Part shown: in pieces, positions 33,651 through 42,149 of the stretch
How the letters are laid out: every line of letters begins with the position of its first letter
Position numbering within the stretch: position 1 is the stretch's first letter
From: Bordetella sp. BOR01
Lineage (GTDB): Bacteria; Pseudomonadota; Gammaproteobacteria; Burkholderiales; Burkholderiaceae_B
Assembly (NCBI RefSeq): GCF_019218885.1
Contig: NZ_JAHUWT010000001.1
Location: forward strand, 62,001-126,000
Reading direction: 5' to 3'
Length of the DNA stretch: 64,000 bases
Program-made: the position numbers and the translations under genes
Notes under the pieces: model-generated
Seen by the model: only the letters and a program-made list of their open reading frames with translations
Database searches by the model: none
Told to the model about the DNA's origin: nothing

Positions 33651-35234
33651 ATGATGATCCAGCCATCCAAATACATTGCACCCCGGTGCATGGCCGCACT
33701 GGGCCTGGCCCTGGCGCTGGGCGCGACCGCGCACGCGGCCACGCCCTTGCGCATTGCCCTGACGGCCGATATTCGCTCGACCCAGCCTGGCGTCAACCGC
33801 GATGCCAATAGCGATACCATCGTGCAGCACATGGTCGAGGGCCTGGTGGCCTTTGGCGAGAACGGCGACGTCAAGCCGCTGCTGGCTGAATCGGTCGACA
33901 TCAGCGACGATGGCAAGACCTATACGTTCAAGCTGCGCCCGGACGTGAAGTTCCACAATGGCGCCACGCTGACATCGGCCGATGTGCTGTGGACCTGGCA
34001 GCACTATATGGACCCCAAGACCAGCTGGCGCTGCCGCACCGAGTTCGACGGCCGCGACGGCGTGCGCGTCGAAGACGTGCAGGCGCCGGATCCGTCTACC
34101 GTCGTGTTCACGCTGGAACGGCCCAACGGGCTGTTCCTGGCCAGCCTGTCGCGGCTGGACTGTGGCGGAACGGGCATTTTGCACCGCGATTCCCTGCGTG
34201 CCGATGGAACATGGGACCACCCCGTGGGCACCGGACCGTTCGAACTTAAGGAATGGCGGCGCGGCGAATACATCAGCCTGACGCGCTTCAAGGACTATGC
34301 CAACCGCACCGGTCCCGAGGGTGGCGAGCGCGACGGTTTCACCGGCTCGAAACGGCCTTTGGTGGACGAGGTGCGCTTTGTGATCATTCCCGATGAATCG
34401 ACCATCAAGCTGGCTTTGCAGCGCAGCGATATCGACATCATCGCCGACGTGTCCACCACCGATGTGCCGGAACTGCAGGGCATGAAGGGCATTACGGTGT
34501 CGCATGCCAATGCGCTGGGCATGACCGGCCTGCTGATCCAGACGCGCGATCAACTGATGCGCAATCCGAAGCTGCGCCAGGCCATCGCGCACGCCATCGA
34601 CTACCCGCAACTGGCCGACGCCGTGAACGAAAAGCTGTCGCCCTGGAACAACTCCATCGTGCCGCTGGCCTCGAGCTACTTCAACGATGAGCAAAAGAAG
34701 GGCTGGGCCTACGATCCGGCGCTGGCGCAGAAACTGCTGCAGGAATCGGGATACCAGGGGCAGCCGATTTCGCTGATTGCCTCGCGCCGCTATCCCCAGT
34801 CGTACAACGCTGCGGTGATGATGCAGGCGATGCTGCAGTCCATCGGCATCAATGCGCGGCTGGACGTGATGGAATGGGGCGCGCTGCAAGACCGCTATGT
34901 GACGGGCAAGTACCAGATGCTGGCGCAGCCATATTCGCCCCGCATGGACCCGGCGCAAAGCTATGAGGCCGTGACCGGCGACAAGAACACGCAGCCGCGC
35001 AAGGTGTGGGACAACCCGCAGGCCATCAAGCTGATCGACCAGGCCGCCATGGAAACCGACCGCGCCAAGCGGCAGGCCATCTTCGACCAGTTGCACGAAT
35101 TGTTCCTGCAGGATATCCCCACGCTGCCGTTGTACAACGGCGCCGATATCGGCGCGTACCGGGAAGGCATCGAGGGTTATGTGCCCTGGGCGCTGCGCAA
35201 GCCGCGCGCCTGGGAAGTGAGCAAGGACCAATAA
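33651..35234 (+). CDS. ABC transporter substrate-binding protein, family 5 (paralogue 1)
   Basis: A 527-residue periplasmic receptor with a Sec signal (about residues 1-29, ending ATAHAA). The mature part begins with LRIALTADIRSTQPGVNRD and contains the family pattern SVDISDDGKTYTFKLRPDVKFHNG. It is closely similar along its length to the receptor at 42150: both contain ADIRST-PGVNRD and MVEGLV, and YMDP-T-WRC. No permease follows directly. The nearest permeases and ATPase (37967-41408) belong to the same regulated region and could serve both receptors. GGAG is seven bases before the ATG. Confidence 0.93.
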   Translation: MMIQPSKYIAPRCMAALGLALALGATAHAATPLRIALTADIRSTQPGVNRDANSDTIVQHMVEGLVAFGENGDVKPLLAESVDISDDGKTYTFKLRPDVKFHNGATLTSADVLWTWQHYMDPKTSWRCRTEFDGRDGVRVEDVQAPDPSTVVFTLERPNGLFLASLSRLDCGGTGILHRDSLRADGTWDHPVGTGPFELKEWRRGEYISLTRFKDYANRTGPEGGERDGFTGSKRPLVDEVRFVIIPDESTIKLALQRSDIDIIADVSTTDVPELQGMKGITVSHANALGMTGLLIQTRDQLMRNPKLRQAIAHAIDYPQLADAVNEKLSPWNNSIVPLASSYFNDEQKKGWAYDPALAQKLLQESGYQGQPISLIASRRYPQSYNAAVMMQAMLQSIGINARLDVMEWGALQDRYVTGKYQMLAQPYSPRMDPAQSYEAVTGDKNTQPRKVWDNPQAIKLIDQAAMETDRAKRQAIFDQLHELFLQDIPTLPLYNGADIGAYREGIEGYVPWALRKPRAWEVSKDQ

Positions 35235-35243
35235 GCGGCCCGC

Positions 35244-35269
35244 GCCCCGGCCCGCGCGCAGGCCGGGGC
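35244..35269. terminator. Hairpin between convergent genes
   Basis: GCCCCGGCC (35244-35252) pairs perfectly with GGCCGGGGC (35261-35269) around an eight-base loop. It lies between the receptor stop at 35234 and the stop of the convergent ornithine cyclodeaminase gene at 35280. There is no T run, so function is inferred from position and stem strength. Confidence 0.55.
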
Positions 35270-35279
35270 TGCGCCGCGG

Positions 35280-36332
35280 CTATGCGGCGCGGAGGGAAGC
35301 CGGCACGCGGCTGTCTTGCGCCAGCAGGGTGGAATACAGGTTCCTGGGGTCTTGCAAGGCGGGGATCAGCGCCACTTCCTGGCCCAGGCCAAGCCGGGAG
35401 GCTTCGGCGTACAGCAAGCGCAGGGCGGAATAGTCTTCCATGGCGAAGCCCACGGAATCGAATACGGTGACTTCGGTATCGCTGGCCCGGCCCGCAGCCA
35501 CGCCACGCAGCACGCGCCACAGCTCGGTGACAGGGAAGTCGGCGTCCATTTGCTGGATGTCGCCCTCGATGCGGCTCTGCGGCTCGAATTCGACGAAGGT
35601 CGACGACGCGGCCAGGATGTCGCGATGCAATTCCGTCTTGCCCGGGCAATCGCCGCCCACGGCGTTCAGGTGCATGCCCGGCTTGATCATGTCCGGCGTC
35701 AGGATGGTGGCGTAGGCCTTGTCGGCGGTGACCGTGGTCACGATATCGGCGCCGCGCACGGCCTGGATGGTGCTGCCGGCGGCCGTCACCTTCAGGCCAG
35801 GGACGTCGGCCAGGTTATGGATGAGCTTGCGGGTGGCCGCGGAGTCGATGTCGTAGGCGCGTATCTCGGAGATACCCAATAAATGATGGAATGCCAGTGC
35901 CTGGAATTCGCTTTGCGCGCCGTTGCCGATAAGAGCCATCGACCGCGCGCCTTGGCGTGCCAGCGCGCGTGCCGCCATGACCGAGGTCGCGGCGGTGCGC
36001 AGCGCGGTGGTCAGCGTCAGCTCGCTGATCAGCAGCGGCTTGCCGGTGGCCACTTCGGCCAGGGCGCCGAAGGCCATGACGGTGGGTATTCCCGAATGGG
36101 GATTCTTCGGATGCCCATTGACGTACTTGAAGCTGTAAAGCAAGTCATCGGCTGCGGGCATCAGTTCGATGACGCCGTTGGGCGAGTGTGCGGCCAGCCG
36201 GGCCGATTTGTCGAACTCGGGCCAGCGCAGGAAGTCCTCGCGTATGGCCTGTTCGAGTTGTCCCAGGAAGCCGGGCAGCGTTCGTCGCCTGACCAGGGAT
36301 GCAACATCTGGGGGGGTAAGCAGCAATGTCAT
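35280..36332 (-). CDS. Ornithine cyclodeaminase / mu-crystallin family protein
   Basis: This 350-residue protein has the ornithine cyclodeaminase layout: an N-terminal substrate domain with SFKYVNGHPKNP and TVMAFGAL, then a Rossmann domain with MALIGNGAQSEFQALAF near residue 130. True ornithine cyclodeaminase converts L-ornithine to L-proline and ammonia using NAD; relatives reduce imino acids or make unusual amino acids. The length fits the true enzyme. It is divergent from an AsnC regulator, a frequent pairing in amino acid catabolism, with a TTGGCGCCAA-type site in between. Confidence 0.87.
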   Translation of the reverse strand: MTLLLTPPDVASLVRRRTLPGFLGQLEQAIREDFLRWPEFDKSARLAAHSPNGVIELMPAADDLLYSFKYVNGHPKNPHSGIPTVMAFGALAEVATGKPLLISELTLTTALRTAATSVMAARALARQGARSMALIGNGAQSEFQALAFHHLLGISEIRAYDIDSAATRKLIHNLADVPGLKVTAAGSTIQAVRGADIVTTVTADKAYATILTPDMIKPGMHLNAVGGDCPGKTELHRDILAASSTFVEFEPQSRIEGDIQQMDADFPVTELWRVLRGVAAGRASDTEVTVFDSVGFAMEDYSALRLLYAEASRLGLGQEVALIPALQDPRNLYSTLLAQDSRVPASLRAA

Positions 36333-36426
36333 GGCTTTCTCCGTTGTACATACCCCAGATTCTGCGCTGCGGCGCTGTCAAGAAATAGCCTGCATCCTGC
36401 ACAGGAAACCAAGATAAGATGCCAAA

Positions 36427-36436
36427 CTGGCGCCAA
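36427..36436. promoter_or_regulatory. TTGGCGCCAA-type operator, copy 2 (CTGGCGCCAA)
   Basis: This copy has one mismatch in the outer position. It lies between the divergent ornithine cyclodeaminase and AsnC regulator genes, only 11 bases before the AsnC start, as expected for autoregulation by the AsnC protein. The role is inferred from position and from the other copies. Confidence 0.5.
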
Positions 36437-36447
36437 GAATTGACGAA

Positions 36448-36879
36448 ATGAGAATGGACGATCTCGATCAACGATTACTGGGCTTGCTGCGGGCCAACGC
36501 AAGAGAATCGGTGGCCACGCTTGCCAAGCGCCTGGACGTCTCGCGCGGCACGGTCAATAACCGCATTGCCCGCCTGGAAGCCGAGAACGTCATCGTCGGC
36601 TATACGGTGCGGTTGCGGCCGGATGCGCAGCCGGCGCAGATATCCGCCTGGATGAGCATTGCCATCGATGGCAATGAAACTCGCCGCGTGGTCAGCATGC
36701 TGCTGGGCGAGCCGGGCGTGGCTGCCTTGCACGACACCAATGGCCGCTGGGACCTGCTGGCCGAATTGCGCGCGCAAAGCATTGCCGAAATGTCGGAAAT
36801 CCTGGAACGGGTCCGGCTGATCAAAGGCATCGCCGCTACCGAAACCAGCCTGCACCTGAAGACCTACAAGATCGGATAA
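36448..36879 (+). CDS. Lrp/AsnC family transcriptional regulator
   Basis: The 143-residue protein has the AsnC helix-turn-helix at the N-terminus (DDLDQRLLGLLRANARESVA, then LDVSRGTVNNRIARLE) and the C-terminal RAM ligand-binding domain. Length is normal. Such regulators bind palindromic AT-flanked sites as dimers or octamers in response to amino acids. It is the best candidate to bind the TTGGCGCCAA sites at 31937, 36427, 36944 and 42114. A second ATG six bases downstream is also possible; the ribosome binding site is weak for both. Confidence 0.92.
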   Translation: MRMDDLDQRLLGLLRANARESVATLAKRLDVSRGTVNNRIARLEAENVIVGYTVRLRPDAQPAQISAWMSIAIDGNETRRVVSMLLGEPGVAALHDTNGRWDLLAELRAQSIAEMSEILERVRLIKGIAATETSLHLKTYKIG

Positions 36880-36915
36880 CCCGGACGCCGCGACGGCGGG
36901 CCGGCGATTATTTCC

Positions 36916-36944
36916 TTGTCATGGCGGCATCAACCTTCTAAAAT
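36916..36944 (+). promoter_or_regulatory. Promoter of the hydrolase-transporter operon
   Basis: TTGTCA (36916-36921) and TAAAAT (36939-36944) are separated by 17 bases. Transcription would begin near 36951, inside the operator palindrome that follows, giving a leader of about 70 bases to the ATG at 37022. The overlap fits repression. Confidence 0.6.
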
Positions 36945-36956
36945 TGGCGCCAATTT
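36941..36956. promoter_or_regulatory. TTGGCGCCAA operator, copy 3 (16-base perfect palindrome)
   Basis: AAATTGGCGCCAATTT is fully symmetrical and overlaps the -10 element and probable start point of the promoter at 36916-36944. A bound regulator would block RNA polymerase. It is the longest and most symmetrical of the four copies. Confidence 0.65.
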
Positions 36957-37021
36957 AGATAGCCAAAAATTTCCAGGCCAGTAGCACGCTGGCTGTTTCA
37001 CCCGCATCTTCGAGGATACCC

Positions 37022-37951
37022 ATGCTTGTCCAAGCCGAGACTGAACCCGTACTGGATCCCGCTGCCGCCGCCGCCCGCGCCCGCGTGCTTTACGACCTGG
37101 GCAAGGGCACCATCTTTGCCGCGCGCAGCGACCCGCGCTTCTCGTACTGCATGTACGTGCCGCCCCATATCGACACCGCCGAACATCCCATGGAACTGGT
37201 GGTGGTCGTGCACGGCACCGGCCGCGCCTTCATCGAGTACCGCAATGCCTTCGCCGAATTCGCGCGCTGGAAGGACTGCATCGTGCTGTGCCCGCTGTTC
37301 CCGGTGGGCGTGCTGGGCGACGGCAACCGCGATGGCTTCAAGCAGATCAAGGAAGGCGAACTCCGCTATGACCATATCCTGCTCGACATGGTCGATGAAG
37401 TGGCCACCAAGTTCGGCTGCGATTTCAAGCGCTTTGCGCTGTTCGGCTATTCGGGCGGCGGCCAGTTCGTGAACCGCTTCGCGCTGCTGCATCCCGAGCG
37501 CCTGTGGGCGGTGTCCATCGGCGCACCCGGCTCGGTCACCCTGCTGGACCCGGACCGCGACTGGTGGGTGGGCGTGCGCGACATGGAAGCGCGTTTCGGC
37601 AAGGCCCCGGACATCGAGGCCCTGAAGCAAGTCGACGTGCATATGGTGGTAGGCGCGGCCGACCTGGAAACCTGGGAGATCACGCACCGCGAAGGCGGCA
37701 AGTTCTACATGCCCGGTGCCAACGATGCGGGCCGCAACCGCCTCGAGCGCATCGAAAGCCTGCGCCAGTCGTTCCTGCGCGCCGGCGTGGACGTGGCGCT
37801 GGATGTCGTCGAGAACGTGCCGCACGAAGGCCTGAACTGCGTGGACACGGTGCAGGATTTCCTGGCCGGCTCCCTGAAGCGCCTGCGTGCTTCGCGCGGC
37901 TGCGCAACGCCCGCCGTGGTGCAGCCCGCCGCCACCCACGGCAACTCGTAA
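37022..37951 (+). CDS. Alpha/beta hydrolase
   Basis: A 309-residue hydrolase with an oxyanion-type HGTG at residues 64-67 and the nucleophile elbow GYSGGG with Ser144. The rest fits the alpha/beta fold, with a likely acid and His in the C-terminal third (ENVPHEGLN near residue 265). There is no signal peptide. It is first in the operon followed by two permeases, a double ATPase and a GntR regulator. It probably hydrolyses an ester or amide bond of the imported compound; the substrate is unknown. Confidence 0.85.
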   Translation: MLVQAETEPVLDPAAAAARARVLYDLGKGTIFAARSDPRFSYCMYVPPHIDTAEHPMELVVVVHGTGRAFIEYRNAFAEFARWKDCIVLCPLFPVGVLGDGNRDGFKQIKEGELRYDHILLDMVDEVATKFGCDFKRFALFGYSGGGQFVNRFALLHPERLWAVSIGAPGSVTLLDPDRDWWVGVRDMEARFGKAPDIEALKQVDVHMVVGAADLETWEITHREGGKFYMPGANDAGRNRLERIESLRQSFLRAGVDVALDVVENVPHEGLNCVDTVQDFLAGSLKRLRASRGCATPAVVQPAATHGNS

Positions 37952-37966
37952 TCACGGGCCAGCGAC

Positions 37967-38911
37967 ATGCTACGTTTCTGTCTTGCACGGATGGTGATGG
38001 CTATACCCACGTTGGGCATCGTGGCTGTCGCGGTATTCGTTCTGATACGCCTGATCCCCGGCGACCCCGCGCAACTGCTGCTGGGCGACCTGGCCACGCC
38101 CGCCGCGCTGGCCGACTTGCGGTCCACGCTGGGCCTGGACCGCAGTTGGCCCGTGCAGTTCGGCATCTGGTTCAGCAACCTGATGTCGGGCGACCTGGGC
38201 GTGTCCATCAACACGGGCCAGCCGGTGCTGCCCCTGGTATGGGAACGCTTCCTGGTCAGCGCGCGGGTGGTGGTGGCCGCGGTGCTGTTCGCCAGCGTGG
38301 TGGCCGTGCCCGCGGGCATGATCGCGGCCTGGAAGCAGAACCGCGCGCCCGACCTGGTGCTGGTCAGCCTGGCCACGCTGCTGGTGTCGATTCCCACTTT
38401 CTGGCTGGGCCTGCTGCTGCTGATCTTCTTCGGCTTGAAGCTCGACTGGCTGCCGGTGGTGGGGTATGTGGATATCGGCACCGATTGGCGCGCCGGCCTG
38501 CTGTACCTGGCAATGCCGGTCCTGACCTTGTTCCTGCACGAGATCGGCGTGCTGATGCGCATGGCGCGGGCCAGCACCCTGGAAGTGCTGCGCCTGGACT
38601 ACATCACCCATGCGCGCGCCAAGGGGCTGCGCGAATCGGCCGTGATGATGCATCACGCGTTCCGCAACGCGTTCGGCCCGACCTGGACCCTGATCGGCCT
38701 GGTCATGGGCAACCTGCTGGGCGGTATTGCCGTGGTCGAGACGGTATTCACGATTCCCGGGCTGGGCCGCCTGCTGGTCGATGCCATCTTCGCGCGCGAC
38801 TACCCGGTCATCCAGGGCTGCCTGCTGTTCGTGGCCGTGGTGTACGTGGTGGTCAACCTGGTCATTGACCTTTGTTATCCGTTCTTCGATCCCAGGGTGG
38901 CGGCAGAATGA
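37967..38911 (+). CDS. ABC transporter permease (DppB type)
   Basis: The 314-residue protein has about six membrane segments, with VLIRLIPGDPAQLLLGDLA near residue 30 and the ATPase-contact loop LDYITHARAKGLRESAVMMHH near residue 205. The C-terminus DLCYPFFDPRVAAE is typical. It overlaps the next permease gene by four bases (ATGA), and starts 15 bases after the hydrolase stop. It forms the channel for one or both family 5 receptors of this region. Confidence 0.95.
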   Translation: MLRFCLARMVMAIPTLGIVAVAVFVLIRLIPGDPAQLLLGDLATPAALADLRSTLGLDRSWPVQFGIWFSNLMSGDLGVSINTGQPVLPLVWERFLVSARVVVAAVLFASVVAVPAGMIAAWKQNRAPDLVLVSLATLLVSIPTFWLGLLLLIFFGLKLDWLPVVGYVDIGTDWRAGLLYLAMPVLTLFLHEIGVLMRMARASTLEVLRLDYITHARAKGLRESAVMMHHAFRNAFGPTWTLIGLVMGNLLGGIAVVETVFTIPGLGRLLVDAIFARDYPVIQGCLLFVAVVYVVVNLVIDLCYPFFDPRVAAE

Positions 38912-39732
38912 ACAAGAAAAGACTCGCCGCCAATGCGGCGATCGGCGGCGGCATCGTGGCCGCCATGGTGCTTATTGCGCTGATCGGATCTGTCTGGACG
39001 CCGCACGACCCGCTGCGCATCAACTTCACCGCGCGCCTGCGGCCGCCCGGCGGCGAGTTCCTGCTGGGCACCGATGAATTCGGGCGCGATGTGCTGTCGC
39101 GCCTGATGGCCGGCGCCGCCAGCAGCGTGTGGATCAGCCTGACCACGGTGACGCTGGCCGTGGTCGCCGGCACGGTCATTGGCGCCGTCACCGGCTTTGT
39201 GCGCGGCTGGACCGACCGCGTGATCATGGCCTTCAACAATGCCCTGCTGGCGTTCCCCGGATTGCTGCTGGCCCTGGGCCTGCTGGCGGTGGTGGGGGCC
39301 AACAAGTACGGCATCATCCTGGCGCTGGGCCTGGCCTACACGCCGTCGGTGACGCGCATCGTGCGCGGCACGGTGCTGTCGCTGCGCGAGCGCGAGTTCA
39401 TCGAGTCTTCGCGGGTACTGGGCAATTCCGAGGCCTACACGATGTTCCGGCATGTGCTGCCCAATTGCGTGGCGCCGCTGACGGTGCTGGCGACCTCGAT
39501 GTTCGGCTGGGTGATTCTTTCGGAAAGCGCGTTGTCGTTCCTGGGCCTGGGCGTGCCGCCGCCGGCGCCGACCTGGGGCAACATGCTGGCCTCGGCCCGG
39601 CCGTTCCTGGCGCAAGCCACTTACTTGTCCATACTGCCCGGCGTGTGCATCGCGCTGGCGCTGCTGGGCATCAACCTGCTGGGCGACGCGGTGCGCGACC
39701 GCCTGGATCCCCGCATGAGGAGTGCACTGTGA
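38908..39732 (+). CDS. ABC transporter permease (DppC type)
   Basis: This 274-residue protein contains the DppC hallmark EFLLGTDEFGRDVLSRLMAG near residue 50, an EAA-type loop (REFIESSRVLGNSEAYTMFRH) near residue 170, and a C-terminal GDAVRDRLDPRMRSAL. The ATG at 38908 overlaps the stop of the upstream permease. The ATPase gene starts with a GTG overlapping its own stop, so translation of the set is coupled. Confidence 0.95.
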   Translation: MNKKRLAANAAIGGGIVAAMVLIALIGSVWTPHDPLRINFTARLRPPGGEFLLGTDEFGRDVLSRLMAGAASSVWISLTTVTLAVVAGTVIGAVTGFVRGWTDRVIMAFNNALLAFPGLLLALGLLAVVGANKYGIILALGLAYTPSVTRIVRGTVLSLREREFIESSRVLGNSEAYTMFRHVLPNCVAPLTVLATSMFGWVILSESALSFLGLGVPPPAPTWGNMLASARPFLAQATYLSILPGVCIALALLGINLLGDAVRDRLDPRMRSAL

Positions 39733-41408
39733 AGGCTCTGGTATCTGTCGCGGGCCTGACCATCACCGTGGGGCAGGGCGGGCGCGAGATCGTCAAGCGT
39801 ATTGCCTTCGAGGTGGCGCCGGGCGAACGGGTGGGCATCGTGGGCGAGTCCGGCAGCGGCAAGACGCAGGCCGCCCGCGCCGTCATCGGCCTGACGCCGC
39901 CGCCCCTGGTGCGGTCGGCCGGCTCCATCGTGTTCGACGGCATCGACATCGCCCGGGCGGACGCGGCCACGCTGCGCACCCTGCGCGGCGCCCGCATCGG
40001 CATGGTTTTCCAAGAACCGATGACCTCGCTGAACCCGTCGATGTCGATCGGGCGCCAACTGGATGAAGGCCTGGCGCTGCATCGGCGCGACCTGGATGCG
40101 AAGGAACGTACCCGGCGCATCCTGGACATGCTGGCGCGGGTCGGTATCCGCGACCCGCAGGCGGCCATGCAGGCCTGGCCGCACGAGTTCTCGGGCGGGA
40201 TGCGGCAGCGCATGATGCTGGCCTCGGTGATGCTGCTGGAACCGGCGCTGCTGATTGCCGACGAGCCCACCACGGCGCTCGATGCGGTGGTGCAGCGCGA
40301 TGTGCTGGAACTGATGGCCGCGCTGGCGCGCGAGCACAATACCGCCGTGCTGATGATCAGCCACGACCTGCCCATGGTGGCCTGCTACACCGAGCGCATC
40401 GTGGTCATGGAAAAGGGCGAAGTGGTCGAATCGGGCGATACGCCCACGATCCTGGCCACGCCTCGCCATCCCTATACGCGCAAGCTGCTGGACGCCATGC
40501 CGCGGCGCATGCCGGCGCGTCCGCCCGTGGCCGAGGCGCCCGTGGTCGACGTGCGCAACCTGGTGGTCGATTATGCCGGCCGGCAGCGGTTGTTCTCCCG
40601 CACGGCGGGCCAGCGGGCCCTGAAAGGAATCGACCTGCAGGTGCGCCCGCGCGAGGTAGTGGCCGTGGTGGGGGGCTCCGGCTCGGGCAAGACCACGCTG
40701 GGCCGCGTGATCGCGGGCCTGCTCAAGCCCTCGTCGGGCGAAGTGCTGTTTCGCGGGCAATCGATCCGGCGCGGGTCGCCGGGCTGGCGCGACTACCGGA
40801 TGAACTGCCAGATGGTCTTCCAGGATCCGTACTCGTCGCTGGACCCGCGCATGACCATCGGCCAGCTGGTCAGCGAAGGGCTGCGTTTTATGCCCGAACT
40901 CAGCCCGCAAGCCAAGCGCGAGCGCCTGGACGAAGTGCTGACCGAGGTTGGCCTGGGGCCGGAATACGCGGTGCGCTATCCGCATGAAATGTCCGGCGGC
41001 CAGCGGCAGCGCGTTGCCATCGCGCGCGCCATCGTGCGGCGCCCGGCGTTCGTGATCGCCGACGAGCCGGTGTCGGCCCTGGATGTGACGGTGCGCGCGC
41101 AGGTATTGACGCTGTTTGCGCAGCTGCAGGAAAAGCACGGGTTTTCGTGCCTGTTCATCAGCCATGACCTGGGCGTGGTCGAGCAGGTGGCCGACCGGGT
41201 GATCGTGATGCGCGAAGGCGAGATCGTGGAGCAAGGCGCGCGCGATGGCATCTTCGACGCGCCGGCCCACGACTATACCCGGCGCCTGCTGCAGGCCATT
41301 CCCGCCCTCGAGGCCAACGGCACTGGCGGCGTCTGCCTACGCTGGCGCCTGGAAGGCGAACGGCAGGCGGGCTCCGCCCCGCACGCCGCGGCAGGCGCTT
41401 TTGCATAA
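39729..41408 (+). CDS. ABC transporter ATP-binding protein with two nucleotide-binding domains
   Basis: A 559-residue fusion of two ATPase domains. Walker A is GESGSGKT near residue 40 and GGSGSGKT near residue 318; signatures are FSGGMRQR and MSGGQRQR; Walker B regions are ADEPTTALDA and ADEPVSALDV. The GTG start at 39729 overlaps the stop of the permease gene (GTGA). It energises the permeases encoded just upstream. It has the same architecture as the 16409 ATPase and belongs to the same family. Confidence 0.95.
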   Translation: MKALVSVAGLTITVGQGGREIVKRIAFEVAPGERVGIVGESGSGKTQAARAVIGLTPPPLVRSAGSIVFDGIDIARADAATLRTLRGARIGMVFQEPMTSLNPSMSIGRQLDEGLALHRRDLDAKERTRRILDMLARVGIRDPQAAMQAWPHEFSGGMRQRMMLASVMLLEPALLIADEPTTALDAVVQRDVLELMAALAREHNTAVLMISHDLPMVACYTERIVVMEKGEVVESGDTPTILATPRHPYTRKLLDAMPRRMPARPPVAEAPVVDVRNLVVDYAGRQRLFSRTAGQRALKGIDLQVRPREVVAVVGGSGSGKTTLGRVIAGLLKPSSGEVLFRGQSIRRGSPGWRDYRMNCQMVFQDPYSSLDPRMTIGQLVSEGLRFMPELSPQAKRERLDEVLTEVGLGPEYAVRYPHEMSGGQRQRVAIARAIVRRPAFVIADEPVSALDVTVRAQVLTLFAQLQEKHGFSCLFISHDLGVVEQVADRVIVMREGEIVEQGARDGIFDAPAHDYTRRLLQAIPALEANGTGGVCLRWRLEGERQAGSAPHAAAGAFA

Positions 41409-41441
41409 AATGCGTGCTTTAGGAAATCGCGGGAGTAGCCG

Positions 41442-42062
41442 ATGCCCAAATCGGTGGTAGAAAAGGTCGACCTGGCCGACCGTATCGCGCAAGACATCCA
41501 GGCAGGGGTCTTCAGCGCGGGTTCCTGGCTGAAACAGATCGACCTGCAGGAACGCTACGATGCCACCCGCCTCGAGGTGCGCCGCGCGCTGGACCAACTG
41601 GCCAGCACGCGCGTCGTCAGCCATATTCCCAACCGCGGCTATCACGTCTTCGAGCGCGATGCCGCGCGCGACGACCAGGTGCGCGACATCCGCAAGCTGC
41701 TCGAGGTGGCGGCCGTCGAAGACCTGATGCCGCATGTCACCAAGGCCAAGCTGGCCGAATTGCGCGGGCTGGCCGAACGCTTCCAGGGGCTGTTGTCATC
41801 GGGCACGCTGCTGGAACTCTACGACGTGAACATGGCGTTCCACACCGCCATGTACAACATGTGCCGCAACCGTGAACTGGTTGCGCTGATCTACGAACTG
41901 CGCAAGCGCGGCCCGGCCGCGCCGGCCCGCGAATGGGTCACTCATCAGCGCATTGTGCAGTCCGCCAAAGAACACTTCGACATCGTCGATGCCATGGAAG
42001 CCCGCGACCTCAAGCGGGTGCAGAAGGCGATACGCGCGCACGTGGGGCAAGACATCTCGTAG
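41442..42062 (+). CDS. GntR family regulator (FCD subfamily)
   Basis: The 206-residue protein has an N-terminal winged helix (ADRIAQDIQAGVFSAGSWLK, then YDATRLEVRRALDQL) and an FCD-type helical domain. The recognition helix has ATRLEVRRAL where many family members have VSRTPVREAL. It lies 33 bases after the ATPase gene in the same direction, so it is probably the last gene of the operon. It is a second candidate, besides the AsnC protein, for binding TTGGCGCCAA sites. Confidence 0.88.
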   Translation: MPKSVVEKVDLADRIAQDIQAGVFSAGSWLKQIDLQERYDATRLEVRRALDQLASTRVVSHIPNRGYHVFERDAARDDQVRDIRKLLEVAAVEDLMPHVTKAKLAELRGLAERFQGLLSSGTLLELYDVNMAFHTAMYNMCRNRELVALIYELRKRGPAAPAREWVTHQRIVQSAKEHFDIVDAMEARDLKRVQKAIRAHVGQDIS

Positions 42063-42113
42063 CCACCGCCAGGCGGCTGGCCAGCCGCGCAGGGGGCCGT
42101 GGAGCAGGTTTTT

Positions 42114-42123
42114 TTGGCGCCAA
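42114..42123. promoter_or_regulatory. TTGGCGCCAA operator, copy 4
   Basis: A perfect copy in a T-rich context, 26 bases before the start codon of the receptor gene at 42150 and 51 bases after the GntR stop. Its closeness to the start suggests that the promoter lies just upstream or overlaps it. I could not place a convincing -10 and -35 pair. Confidence 0.55.
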
Positions 42124-42149
42124 TTGTGGTGCTCATAATGGAGCTTTGC

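Noticed and set aside
42134-42139. CATAAT as -10 of the 42150 receptor gene with TTTTTG at 42111 as -35
   Set aside because: The implied start near 42146 would lie after the ribosome binding site at 42140-42143, so this cannot be the working promoter for that start codon.
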